The translations under genes and the position numbers were made by a program. 21,072 nucleotides of DNA from DATHCB01 sp035319765. Its GTDB lineage: Archaea > Thermoproteota > Bathyarchaeia > Bathyarchaeales > SOJC01. Shown here one piece after another: positions 6,040 through 13,251 of this stretch; position 1 is the stretch's first letter, and every line of letters begins with the position of its first letter. Location of the stretch: positions 1 through 21,072 of the forward strand of contig DATHCB010000121.1 in NCBI GenBank assembly GCA_035319765.1, written 5' to 3'. The notes beneath the pieces were generated by a model, which was not told the origin of the DNA, searched no databases, and saw only the letters and a list, made by a program, of their open reading frames with translations.

Positions 6040-6741
6040 ATGAGAAGAGAAACAACCGTCGAAATGCCCTCCACCTTCTCTGCGAAGAAAGCGCACGCAG
6101 CACAGTTGAAGCTCTCCGAAAAAGTAGTCGACAGGAACATGCTGCCAGAAAAAATCCGCTACATAGCCGGGGTCGACGTCGCCTATACTGAAGAGTCCTC
6201 TATCGGCGCAGTAGCAGTTTTGGATTACGAGTCATTGTCGCTAAAGGAGTCTAAAACAGCGATCTGCAAAACACTCTTCCCGTACATACCAACTTTGTTA
6301 TCGTACAGAGAGGTGCCTCCAGCTTTTTCTGCTATAAAGAAACTGGAACTTGACCCGGACATTTTCCTAGTTGACGGACAGGGCATCATGCACCCCTACA
6401 GACTCGGTTTCGCCAGCCATCTGGGCTTAATAGTTGCTAAACCCACAATAGGCGTCGCAAAATCTCGCCTCTGCGGCGAAGTTCAAACGTCTACAAAAGA
6501 TGGTTGGGCGCCGATAGTAGACAAAGAAGAAATCGTAGGCGCTGCTGTGACCACCAAAAAAGGACGAAACCCAGTCTATGTAAGCATCGGCAACATGATC
6601 TCTCTGAAGACAGCAATTGCCATAGTCAGACGCTCCGCAAGAACATACGCCATTCCCGAACCTACGAGACAAGCTCACATAATCGCAACGCAGGAGAAGA
6701 GGAAAATTCAAAATACGCCATCTCGTAAAGGAAATCGTTAA
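6040..6741 (+). CDS. nfi: Endonuclease V (deoxyinosine / inosine-specific)
   Basis: Cuts the second phosphodiester 3' of hypoxanthine in DNA, and inosine-containing RNA in some homologs. Catalytic metal ligands are visible: D46 in I-A-G-V-D-V-A-Y, E91 in L-L-S-Y-R-E, and D112 in F-L-V-D-G-Q-G-I-M-H-P-Y-R-L-G; P-Y-I-P-T-L-L before E91 is the conserved wedge region. The late block E-P-T-R-Q-A-H is also typical. Length (233 aa) is normal, with a short basic tail. ATG at 6040 has no clear ribosome site and lies four bases after the translin stop, so coupling with translin is likely; ATG at 6064 is an alternative. The HD-domain gene follows after 14 bp. Confidence 0.95.
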   Translation: MRRETTVEMPSTFSAKKAHAAQLKLSEKVVDRNMLPEKIRYIAGVDVAYTEESSIGAVAVLDYESLSLKESKTAICKTLFPYIPTLLSYREVPPAFSAIKKLELDPDIFLVDGQGIMHPYRLGFASHLGLIVAKPTIGVAKSRLCGEVQTSTKDGWAPIVDKEEIVGAAVTTKKGRNPVYVSIGNMISLKTAIAIVRRSARTYAIPEPTRQAHIIATQEKRKIQNTPSRKGNR

Positions 6742-6755
6742 GAAGGTGCCTTCTC

Positions 6756-7469
6756 TTGAACGAACGCTTAAAGAAACTCGTGAACAAGATCAAAAACGGA
6801 CCCTTGCGGAAAAAAACGCTCGAGTTTCTCGAAAATCCGACAATAAAAATCGGAGGCAAAACATATTCTGGGCTACCGCTTAGTGTTTCTCCAGCTGGGT
6901 TGTCGAGGCATCACAGTTATCCGGGTGGATTCGTAGAGCACGTAGCGGCAACTGCTGAAATCGCCCTAAACCTGTGCGATGTTGCAGAAGGAATTTACGG
7001 CGGCAAAGTGAACAAAGACTTCGTTCTTTCTGGAATCCTTCTACACGATATCTTAAAGCCCCTCACATATACACAAAGCGAAAACAGAAGCTATACGGTG
7101 ACTCCGCTAGGCGATTATCTTGACCACCTTAGCTTGATCGTCTCGGAAATGGTTAAGAGGGGTTTTCCTTTAGAAGTCGTGCACATAGTCGCTGCACATC
7201 ATGGCGGTGAAGCCGGCCCAGTGTGGCCAAGAACGGCTGAGGCGTTGATTTGCCACCTCGCAGATTTGGTTGATTCTCGCCTCAACGGCGAAGTGCTAAG
7301 AGCTGCCCGTTATCTTTCTCGCCAAGAAACTGGGATCGAGTTGCCAATGCTGACTTCAAAAGAGGCTTTCGAAATTGTTCACTCGAAGACTTCGAGAGGA
7401 TGGAATGGAGTGAAAAATGCGGTAGAGAAGATAGAGAAAAAAAGGCTTAAGGGTTCTCGGACCAGTTAG
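6756..7469 (+). CDS. HD-domain phosphohydrolase (YhaM-like)
   Basis: The HD superfamily metal-binding signature is present: H62 in G-G-F-V-E-H, H97-D98 in L-L-H-D-I-L-K-P, H124, H148/H149 in A-A-H-H-G, and D170 in C-H-L-A-D-L-V-D. The spacing, the H-H-S-Y-P-G-G-F-x-E-H lead and the late H-L-A-D block resemble the HD domain of YhaM-type 3'-5' exonucleases, here without the N-terminal OB fold. Substrate, whether a nucleotide, cyclic nucleotide or RNA end, is not decidable. TTG start at 6756 is supported by AAGGTG upstream. It is the third gene of the translin-endonuclease V unit, which points to nucleic-acid turnover. Its stop overlaps the convergent phosphodiesterase stop by 4 bp. Confidence 0.8.
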   Translation: MNERLKKLVNKIKNGPLRKKTLEFLENPTIKIGGKTYSGLPLSVSPAGLSRHHSYPGGFVEHVAATAEIALNLCDVAEGIYGGKVNKDFVLSGILLHDILKPLTYTQSENRSYTVTPLGDYLDHLSLIVSEMVKRGFPLEVVHIVAAHHGGEAGPVWPRTAEALICHLADLVDSRLNGEVLRAARYLSRQETGIELPMLTSKEAFEIVHSKTSRGWNGVKNAVEKIEKKRLKGSRTS

Positions 7470-7960
7470 AGTTGCACTATCTTTGCGTCCAAATCTTGGG
7501 TATCGAATAAGGCTAGGGTTGACTTGTTGCTTAGGTAGCCACAAACTTCGCCTGGGTTTATGACGAGAGTTTTCCCTTTCCTGTATATTTTCGCCTCATG
7601 CGAGTGAGCATGTACTATCACATCGTAACTCTCGGTTCCAATAAGCGATGTTAAGAGTTCCAAATCATCGCCGTGCACCATAGCGATCTTGATGCTTCCG
7701 ACGGAAACTTCTGCAAAGCGTCCTTTGATCTCCGCGCTTATTTCGTTGAATCGCCTTTTCAAGAATTCGTTGTCGCCATCATTGTTGCCAAAAATACCTA
7801 TTAGTTTCGCCTTTAAAGGTTTGAAACGAAGAACTGAAAAGGGTGCTACATAGTCTCCTGCGTGGAGAACAAGTTCAACTCCCTCGTCGTTTAAACGTTT
7901 CACGGCTTTGTTAATTGCGGGAAGATTATCGTGCGTGTCTGCTATTATGCCGATTTTCAT
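7466..7960 (-). CDS. YfcE/MJ0936-type metallophosphoesterase
   Basis: A compact 164-aa calcineurin-like phosphoesterase. Metal ligands are D8 and H10 in A-D-T-H, D36 in H-A-G-D-Y, N59/N60 in F-G-N-N-D-G, the His of M-V-H-G-D-D, and the paired His of V-H-A-H-S-H. The I-N-P-G-E-V block is also typical. Family members hydrolyse phosphodiesters such as bis-pNPP or cyclic nucleotides in vitro; the natural substrate is unknown. It is the last gene of the hdr-kor operon: its ATG overlaps the korC stop by one base (TAATG), so it is probably translated by coupling. Its stop overlaps the convergent HD-domain gene. Why a phosphodiesterase travels with Kor is not evident; small archaeal operons often carry such passengers. 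Confidence 0.9.
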   Translation of the reverse strand: MKIGIIADTHDNLPAINKAVKRLNDEGVELVLHAGDYVAPFSVLRFKPLKAKLIGIFGNNDGDNEFLKRRFNEISAEIKGRFAEVSVGSIKIAMVHGDDLELLTSLIGTESYDVIVHAHSHEAKIYRKGKTLVINPGEVCGYLSNKSTLALFDTQDLDAKIVQL

Positions 7961-8511
7961 TATTTCTGCTCTGCTAAGAGTTTTCTTCCGTATTCGTAGC
8001 CTTTTTCATAGGCTTCCAAGTTTAGTTTTTCTGTACCCTTAGGAATGTTGCTCAGTATTGCTTTTTTCATAGCCTCTCCACTGACCAAGGTGGTTATCGC
8101 AGTTAATGCGCCGAGCATGATTACGTTTGCGAATATTGTTTTTCCCATTTCTTCAGCCATACTTGTGGCCGGTACAGGATATACTCGAATCTTGCTGTCT
8201 TCTTTTTGTTGAGGTATCATGTAGGGGTCGAAGATGAGCGTACCCCCGTTTTTCAAGGCGTCCGCGTAGCGGGTATATGCTGCCTGGGACATGACAAGCA
8301 AGACATCCGGTTCAAGCGCCTTCGGGAAATCGATCTCTTCGTCTGAGATGACAACTTCGGATTTGCACGAGCCGCCTCTTGATTCCGGGCCATAAGACTG
8401 TGTTTGGACAGCATTCTTGTCTTCAAAAAGAGATGCAGCCATCGCTAAGATCAGCCCTGCCCTGATGATGCCTTGGCCGCCAAAGCCCGCTACCCTAACT
8501 TCGAGCCGCAT
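7960..8511 (-). CDS. korC: 2-oxoacid:ferredoxin oxidoreductase, gamma subunit
   Basis: The N-terminal G-F-G-G-Q-G-I and Q-S-Y-G-P-E-S-R-G-G motifs are those of the gamma subunit (domain III) of 2-oxoacid:ferredoxin oxidoreductases, which helps bind CoA and stabilise the complex. Length (183 aa) is normal for a separate gamma subunit. ATG at 8509-8511 follows AGGAGG by 11 bases, four bases after the korB stop. It is the last of four kor genes, followed with a one-base overlap by the phosphoesterase gene. Subunit arrangement D-A-B-C as four separate genes is that of 2-oxoglutarate- or generic 2-oxoacid-type enzymes, so the exact oxoacid is not certain. Confidence 0.92.
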   Translation of the reverse strand: MRLEVRVAGFGGQGIIRAGLILAMAASLFEDKNAVQTQSYGPESRGGSCKSEVVISDEEIDFPKALEPDVLLVMSQAAYTRYADALKNGGTLIFDPYMIPQQKEDSKIRVYPVPATSMAEEMGKTIFANVIMLGALTAITTLVSGEAMKKAILSNIPKGTEKLNLEAYEKGYEYGRKLLAEQK

Positions 8512-8515
8512 TCGT

Positions 8516-9358
8516 TTAGGTTCCTCCTCGTGTCCTGTTCTCGACTTGGACGATTTTTTCTCTCAACAATTTCTCGTACGTCGGTTTTTCGATGTCCACA
8601 AACTCCCCAACTGGAATCCTTTCCCGGGTAACCTCGGCTTTCGCTGGATCCGAGAAGGTCTGAACCTCGGACGCCTTTTTGAACCAGTTCATAAAGTCAA
8701 TCGCATTTCCCATCTTGGTACTCTTTCCATAGATTTCTGGGCACTGTGCTATGACTTCGATGAAGGAGAACCCTTGCTTTTGAAGAGCCTTTTTGATTGA
8801 CTCAGTTAACCTGCGCACGTGAAGTGTAGTCCATCTTGCCACGTAAACAGCGCCTGAACCTGCTGCCAAATGGACTAGGTTGAATGGGTGTTCAATGTTG
8901 CCGTATGGTGTTGTTACAGTTGAGACGTTGAGCGGAGTAGTTGGTCCCTGTTGTCCACCGGTCATGCCGTAGTTGAAATTGTTAGCACATATCACTTTTA
9001 TGTCGACGTTTCTTCGCGCTGCGTGGATGAAGTGGTTGCCTCCTATGGCAAACAAGTCTCCGTCTCCACTTATGACTACTACCTTTAGCTCAGGATTTGC
9101 CAATTTAACGCCCGTCGCAAAAGGAATCGGTCTTCCATGTGTCGTGTGAAATGAGTCGGCATTTATGTAACCAGCAATACGTCCGATGCATCCAATTCCA
9201 GAGACTACTACTATCTTGTCCAAGTCAAAATCGAGTTCTTTCAATGCAGTGGCAAAAGAGTTGAGAAGTATGCCGTTTCCGCAACCAGTGCACCAAATGT
9301 TATGAATTCCTGTCTCACGCAGGTACACGTCTAAGGGGTGAGCAATTTCTGTCTGCAT
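8516..9358 (-). CDS. korB: 2-oxoacid:ferredoxin oxidoreductase, beta subunit (TPP-binding)
   Basis: Carries the thiamine diphosphate site, G-D-G-D at about 98-101 and N-N at 126-127, and the proximal [4Fe-4S] cysteines (C23 and C26 in W-C-T-G-C-G-N-G, C57 in G-I-G-C, and a later C in A-Q-C-P-E). It catalyses 2-oxoacid + CoA + oxidised ferredoxin to acyl-CoA + CO2 + reduced ferredoxin with the alpha, gamma and delta subunits. Two overlapping starts exist, GTG at 9361 and ATG at 9358; an AAGGAGG lies six to nine bases upstream of either. I chose the ATG, which overlaps the korA stop by one base (TGATG). Length ~280 aa is normal for a separate beta chain. Confidence 0.93.
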   Translation of the reverse strand: MQTEIAHPLDVYLRETGIHNIWCTGCGNGILLNSFATALKELDFDLDKIVVVSGIGCIGRIAGYINADSFHTTHGRPIPFATGVKLANPELKVVVISGDGDLFAIGGNHFIHAARRNVDIKVICANNFNYGMTGGQQGPTTPLNVSTVTTPYGNIEHPFNLVHLAAGSGAVYVARWTTLHVRRLTESIKKALQKQGFSFIEVIAQCPEIYGKSTKMGNAIDFMNWFKKASEVQTFSDPAKAEVTRERIPVGEFVDIEKPTYEKLLREKIVQVENRTRGGT

Positions 9359-10515
9359 CACATCGTTCCTCCTTTTATCGCCTCTAAAATCTCCTCAGGC
9401 CTGTGCGGTTCCTCACCGAGTTTAGGAAGGAATGTAACTGGGGTAGCCTTGGCGGCTCGCTCTACTTCTCGGACTAATTGTCCATAGTTCATCTCCGGCA
9501 CGACAATGGTCTTAACATTTTTGGCGATTTCTGCAACGCTCTCCTCGGGGAAGGGCCAAAGCGTAACAAGCCTCAGAAGCCCAGCCTTTATCCCGTCAGC
9601 CCTTGCTTTTCTCACAGCGCTAAGCGCTGCTCTTGACTCAATTCCGTAGGCCACTACCGCAATTTCTGCGTCTTCCATCATAGTCCCTTTGGTTCGCACT
9701 ATTTTGTCAGAGTTTTCCCGAATCTTGTCACACAGCCTTTGAACGAGTTTACGTTGCACCCTTATGCTCTCCGTGCGTGGTCCGCCATCTTCGTCATGTG
9801 TCAGTCCGGTGGCGTGGAAGCGGTAGCCTTCACCGAAAACAGCCATCGGGGGTACTAAGTTCTGTTCCGGCTTGAAGGGCATGTATTCCTTCGGCGGCAC
9901 TGACGGTTTTTTCCGATTGACAATTTTAATATTGTCTTCTGAGGGGATGATGACTTTTTCCCACATATGCCCAACTATGGCATCCATCATAACCATTACT
10001 GGAACACGATAAGTCTCTGCACAATTGAAGGCCTCAATCGTTAAGTCGAACGCTTCCTGCACGGAGGACGGCGCAAGGGCGATAATCTCATAGTCACCGT
10101 GCGAGCCCCATTTTGCTTGCATCACATCCTGCTGGCTCGCCATGGTTGGTTGTCCGGTGCTAGGTCCGCCCCGCATCACATCAACTAGGACGCATGGGGT
10201 TTCTGTCATCACGGCCAACCCGATGTTTTCTTGCATCAAGCTAAAACCTGGTCCAGATGTGGCCGTCATAGCTTTCAAACCAGCATAGGATGCGCCGATA
10301 ACAGCGGCGATGGATGCAATCTCGTCTTCCATTTGAATGTACGTCGCGCCAATTTGAGGTAGCCTTCGAGCCATGCGCTCTGCAATTTCAGTTGCTGGCG
10401 TAATCGGGTAGCCAGCAAAGAATCTACAACCCGCAGCCAGTGCGCCTTCTGCGCACGCAAGGTCACCGCTTAGAAAATGCTTCCCAGTTAACAAAGCTCT
10501 ATTCTCTGTGCTCAT
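9358..10515 (-). CDS. korA: 2-oxoacid:ferredoxin oxidoreductase, alpha subunit
   Basis: The alpha subunit contacts thiamine diphosphate and substrate. The early G-Y-P-I-T-P-A-T-E-I motif (about 35-44), the E-D-E-I-A-S acidic block and T-S-G-P-G-F-S-L-M are diagnostic. The open frame continues upstream to 10605, but those 30 extra residues are basic, overlap the korD coding region and lack family similarity. ATG at 10513-10515 has a GAGG upstream (aagaggcagag) and gives the usual N-terminus, so I chose it; it still overlaps the end of korD by 17 bp. The missing gamma and ferredoxin domains are encoded by korC and korD, as in KorABCD-type enzymes. Substrate class (2-oxoglutarate versus other 2-oxoacids) is inferred, not proven. 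Confidence 0.93.
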   Translation of the reverse strand: MSTENRALLTGKHFLSGDLACAEGALAAGCRFFAGYPITPATEIAERMARRLPQIGATYIQMEDEIASIAAVIGASYAGLKAMTATSGPGFSLMQENIGLAVMTETPCVLVDVMRGGPSTGQPTMASQQDVMQAKWGSHGDYEIIALAPSSVQEAFDLTIEAFNCAETYRVPVMVMMDAIVGHMWEKVIIPSEDNIKIVNRKKPSVPPKEYMPFKPEQNLVPPMAVFGEGYRFHATGLTHDEDGGPRTESIRVQRKLVQRLCDKIRENSDKIVRTKGTMMEDAEIAVVAYGIESRAALSAVRKARADGIKAGLLRLVTLWPFPEESVAEIAKNVKTIVVPEMNYGQLVREVERAAKATPVTFLPKLGEEPHRPEEILEAIKGGTM

Positions 10516-10819
10516 CTTTCTCTGCCTCTTTCTTCTCACTGGTCTTTTCCGCGACAAAGATCGCGAAGTCTGGGCAAATTGCGGTACAGAACCCGCAAAG
10601 AGCACATTTGCTGGAGTCTTTCACTCTGGGTGGGTGAACGCCTCTAGCGTTTATTTCTTTTGATTCCTCGAGCACTTCTCTTGGGCAGAATTGTATGCAG
10701 TAGCCGCAGCCTTTGCATCTATCTTTTATTATGCAAATTTCGGCTTCTGGAAGCTTGATCTTCTCCGTGTCTAAGGGCTTGCGCCATAGTTTTTTGGTTT
10801 CCAAAAGCTGTGTCCCCAT
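10499..10819 (-). CDS. korD: 2-oxoacid:ferredoxin oxidoreductase, delta (ferredoxin) subunit
   Basis: A 106-aa double-cluster ferredoxin. C35, C38, C41 and C45 (C-K-G-C-G-Y-C-x3-C-P) and C72, C75, C78 and C82 (C-A-L-C-G-F-C-x3-C-P) bind two [4Fe-4S] clusters. The I-N-A-R-G-V-H-P-P block between them is typical of KorD/VorD subunits. It passes electrons from the KorB cluster to external acceptors. The ATG at 10819 overlaps the hdrA stop by one base (TAATG) with GGAG about 10 bases upstream, tying Kor expression to the preceding Hdr-like fusion. The C-terminal tail is unusually charged (K/E-rich). Confidence 0.92.
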   Translation of the reverse strand: MGTQLLETKKLWRKPLDTEKIKLPEAEICIIKDRCKGCGYCIQFCPREVLEESKEINARGVHPPRVKDSSKCALCGFCTAICPDFAIFVAEKTSEKKEAEKDEHRE

Positions 10820-13251
10820 TATGGTTTCTCCGTCATCTTCTTTGATTTTTCAATCTCTTCGGCTTCTACGCTGTTTACGATCGATTGCATCTCCTTCACT
10901 TTAGATGCCACTTTCTCTCCTTCGGCAGCGCTTGCCCACAACAATTGCAGCCTTTCGCGATTCAGTTCCAACTTTTCCATTTTTTTCCATAACCGCTCCA
11001 CGCGCTTCTGAGTCTGGTAGTTGGCGTTTATGTAGTGACAGTCGCCCATGTGACAGCCTGCAACAAGAACTGCAGCAGCGCCTCTGGCAAAGGCCCTCTC
11101 CACAAATTTCGGCGAAACTCTGCCCGAGCACATAGTTCTGATTATGCGGACATTCGGCGGATACTGCATTCGACTTACTCCAGCAAAATCCGCACCGGCG
11201 TAGGCGCACCAGTTGCAACAGAAGGCGATTATCTTCTTGTCAGCATCTTGCTCTGTCAGAGCGTCAATTTGAGCGTTGATCTGGTCGTCGGTGAAGTGAC
11301 GCATGTAGAGCGCGCCAAATGGACACTCAGCGCCACATGTGCCGCATCCTGCACACGCAGCTTCTATGACTTCGGCGCGTTTGACGTCCTTATTCAAGAC
11401 GATAGCGTTATAGGGACAAACCTTTGTGCACAACCCGCAGGCTTTACAGTTGTCCGCAAGAACTTTTGGAGTAATGGCCTCTACTGTTACCTTTCCTTGC
11501 GCCATCAAAATCCCAGCGCGTGCCGCTGCGGCGCTTGCTTGGGTTACGCTATCCTTGATGTCCTTAGGTGCCTCGGCGCATCCGGCGAGAAATACTCCTC
11601 CCGTTGGTGTGTCAACGGGGCGTAGTTTTGGATGAGCTTCCATGAAGAAACCGTCACTCGTCCTAGATAACGCGAGTAGTCGTTGGATGACCTCGCTGTC
11701 GTGCCTCGGTTCGATGCCAACGGATAATATGACCAAGCCTATGTTTATTCTGTACAACTCTTTCTGTAGCGTGTTTTCGCCAGTCAGCCACAGGTTGTGC
11801 GTTTTGCGGTCTTCGTGGATTTCGGCGGGTAAGCCGCGGATGAATATTACTCCTTCGCGACGTGCTCTTTTGTAGAGGTCTTCGAAGCCTTTGCCGAAGG
11901 CTCGCACGTCCACATAGAATACGTAGATTTTGGTCTCTGGCCAGTGTTCTTTAATCAGCAGGGCGTCTTTTATTGTGTTCATGCAGCAAATGTTGCTGCA
12001 GTACAAATGTCCTCTATCTGAGCGTGACCCGACGCACTGGATGAAGGCAACTGATTCTGGGATTGTCATATCACTTGGTCGAAGCAGGTGTCCGCCTGAA
12101 GGGCCGCCGGCATTTATTAGTCTTTCAAACTCGAGGGAAGTGATGACGTTAGGGAGTTTTCTGTAGCCATAGTTTTGCAATGAGGTCGGATCGTAAACGT
12201 CTGCACCTGTTGCGACAACTATGGTGCCGACTTCTAACTCTTTTATTTCGGGTTTCATATCGAAGTTTATCGCTTTTCTCTCACAGGCTTTGATGCATTT
12301 ATCGCATTTTATTATGTCTTCTTTGTTTAGGCAGAGATTCGAGTCTACGATGTAAGTGGACGGAACAGCCTGAGCAAAAGGAGTGTAAATACCGTGACGC
12401 GTGGCCAAGCCAATATCGAATTCGTTTGGCACAGTTATCGGACAAACCTTGGAGCAGTCGCCGCAGGCGCTGCAGTCCTTCGTGACATAGCGAGGTTTCT
12501 TAAGTACATTGACCTTGAAGTTTCCAATGTAGCCCTTTACTTCTTGGACTTCACTGTTGGTTAGAAGTTCGATGTTTGGGTGTCGCCCTGCGTCTGACAT
12601 TTTCGGTGCCAAGATGCAGATGCTGCAATCCATGGTTGGGAAGGTTTTGTCGATTTGCGCCATTCTGCCGCCAATGCTTGGTTCCCTTTCCACCAGGTGG
12701 ACTTTGTAACCCGTGTCTGCCAAGTCTAAGGCGGCTTGGATGCCGGCGACACCGCCTCCGATTACAAGTGCTTTCCGCGTGATCGGCACTTCGCTCTCGA
12801 CTGCAGGGTCGAGTAGAGCAACCTTTGCCACGGCAGCTTTAACGAGATCTTTCGCTTTTTCTGTAGCCTTGTCTCGCTCGTAGAGGTGGACCCAGCTGCA
12901 ATGCTCCCGGATGTTGGCCATCTCAAACAAATATCTGTTCAAACCTGCCTCTTCGCATGCTCGTCTGAAGGTGGGTTCGTGAAGTCTAGGCGAGCATGAG
13001 GCAACGACTACACGGTTTAGTTTTTGTTCTTTGATGTCCTTTTTTATCAAGTCTTGCCCTTGATCGGAGCATGTGTAACGGTTGTCTCTGGAAACAACCA
13101 CATGGGGTAGATCTGCTGCGAATTTTGCAACGCTTTCGCAATCCACGGAACCGGCGATGTTTAGCCCGCAGTGACAAACGTAGACGCCAATTCTAAGCTC
13201 GTCGCCCTTCTGCGGAAGCTTGATTGACCCTCCAACAGGTTCGTCTTTCAA
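10819..13251 (-). CDS. hdrA: HdrA-MvhD fusion: heterodisulfide reductase subunit A with C-terminal iron-sulfur transfer domain
   Basis: The 810-aa protein has, in order: an N-terminal HdrA domain (C-H-C-G at 26-29 and further Cys to about 118); an FAD-binding Rossmann motif G-G-G-V-A-G at 165-170; an inserted ferredoxin motif (C260, C263, C266, C270) with further Cys at 307, 316, 319 and 323; the second half of the flavin domain; a C-terminal double ferredoxin (C602/605/608/612 and C633/636/639/643); and, from about 673, an MvhD domain (F-C-C-N-W-C, M-C-S-G-R, A-G-C-H-x-G-D-C). In methanogens HdrA bifurcates electrons at its FAD and MvhD links it to hydrogenase. HdrA2 of Methanosarcina acetivorans has the same fusion. 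TTG start, overlapping the upstream stop by 4 bp (TTGA), with AAGGAGG nine bases before it. No hdrB gene is in the operon. Confidence 0.93.
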   Translation of the reverse strand: MKDEPVGGSIKLPQKGDELRIGVYVCHCGLNIAGSVDCESVAKFAADLPHVVVSRDNRYTCSDQGQDLIKKDIKEQKLNRVVVASCSPRLHEPTFRRACEEAGLNRYLFEMANIREHCSWVHLYERDKATEKAKDLVKAAVAKVALLDPAVESEVPITRKALVIGGGVAGIQAALDLADTGYKVHLVEREPSIGGRMAQIDKTFPTMDCSICILAPKMSDAGRHPNIELLTNSEVQEVKGYIGNFKVNVLKKPRYVTKDCSACGDCSKVCPITVPNEFDIGLATRHGIYTPFAQAVPSTYIVDSNLCLNKEDIIKCDKCIKACERKAINFDMKPEIKELEVGTIVVATGADVYDPTSLQNYGYRKLPNVITSLEFERLINAGGPSGGHLLRPSDMTIPESVAFIQCVGSRSDRGHLYCSNICCMNTIKDALLIKEHWPETKIYVFYVDVRAFGKGFEDLYKRARREGVIFIRGLPAEIHEDRKTHNLWLTGENTLQKELYRINIGLVILSVGIEPRHDSEVIQRLLALSRTSDGFFMEAHPKLRPVDTPTGGVFLAGCAEAPKDIKDSVTQASAAAARAGILMAQGKVTVEAITPKVLADNCKACGLCTKVCPYNAIVLNKDVKRAEVIEAACAGCGTCGAECPFGALYMRHFTDDQINAQIDALTEQDADKKIIAFCCNWCAYAGADFAGVSRMQYPPNVRIIRTMCSGRVSPKFVERAFARGAAAVLVAGCHMGDCHYINANYQTQKRVERLWKKMEKLELNRERLQLLWASAAEGEKVASKVKEMQSIVNSVEAEEIEKSKKMTEKP

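Noticed and set aside
10516..10605. Longer korA start giving 30 extra residues
   Set aside because: The extension is basic, overlaps korD in another frame and lacks family similarity; the ATG at 10515 has a ribosome site and the usual N-terminus.
11035..11625. 196-aa plus-strand ORF opposite hdrA
   Set aside because: It is antisense to the cysteine-rich MvhD and ferredoxin domains; its cysteines are by-products of that coding strand.
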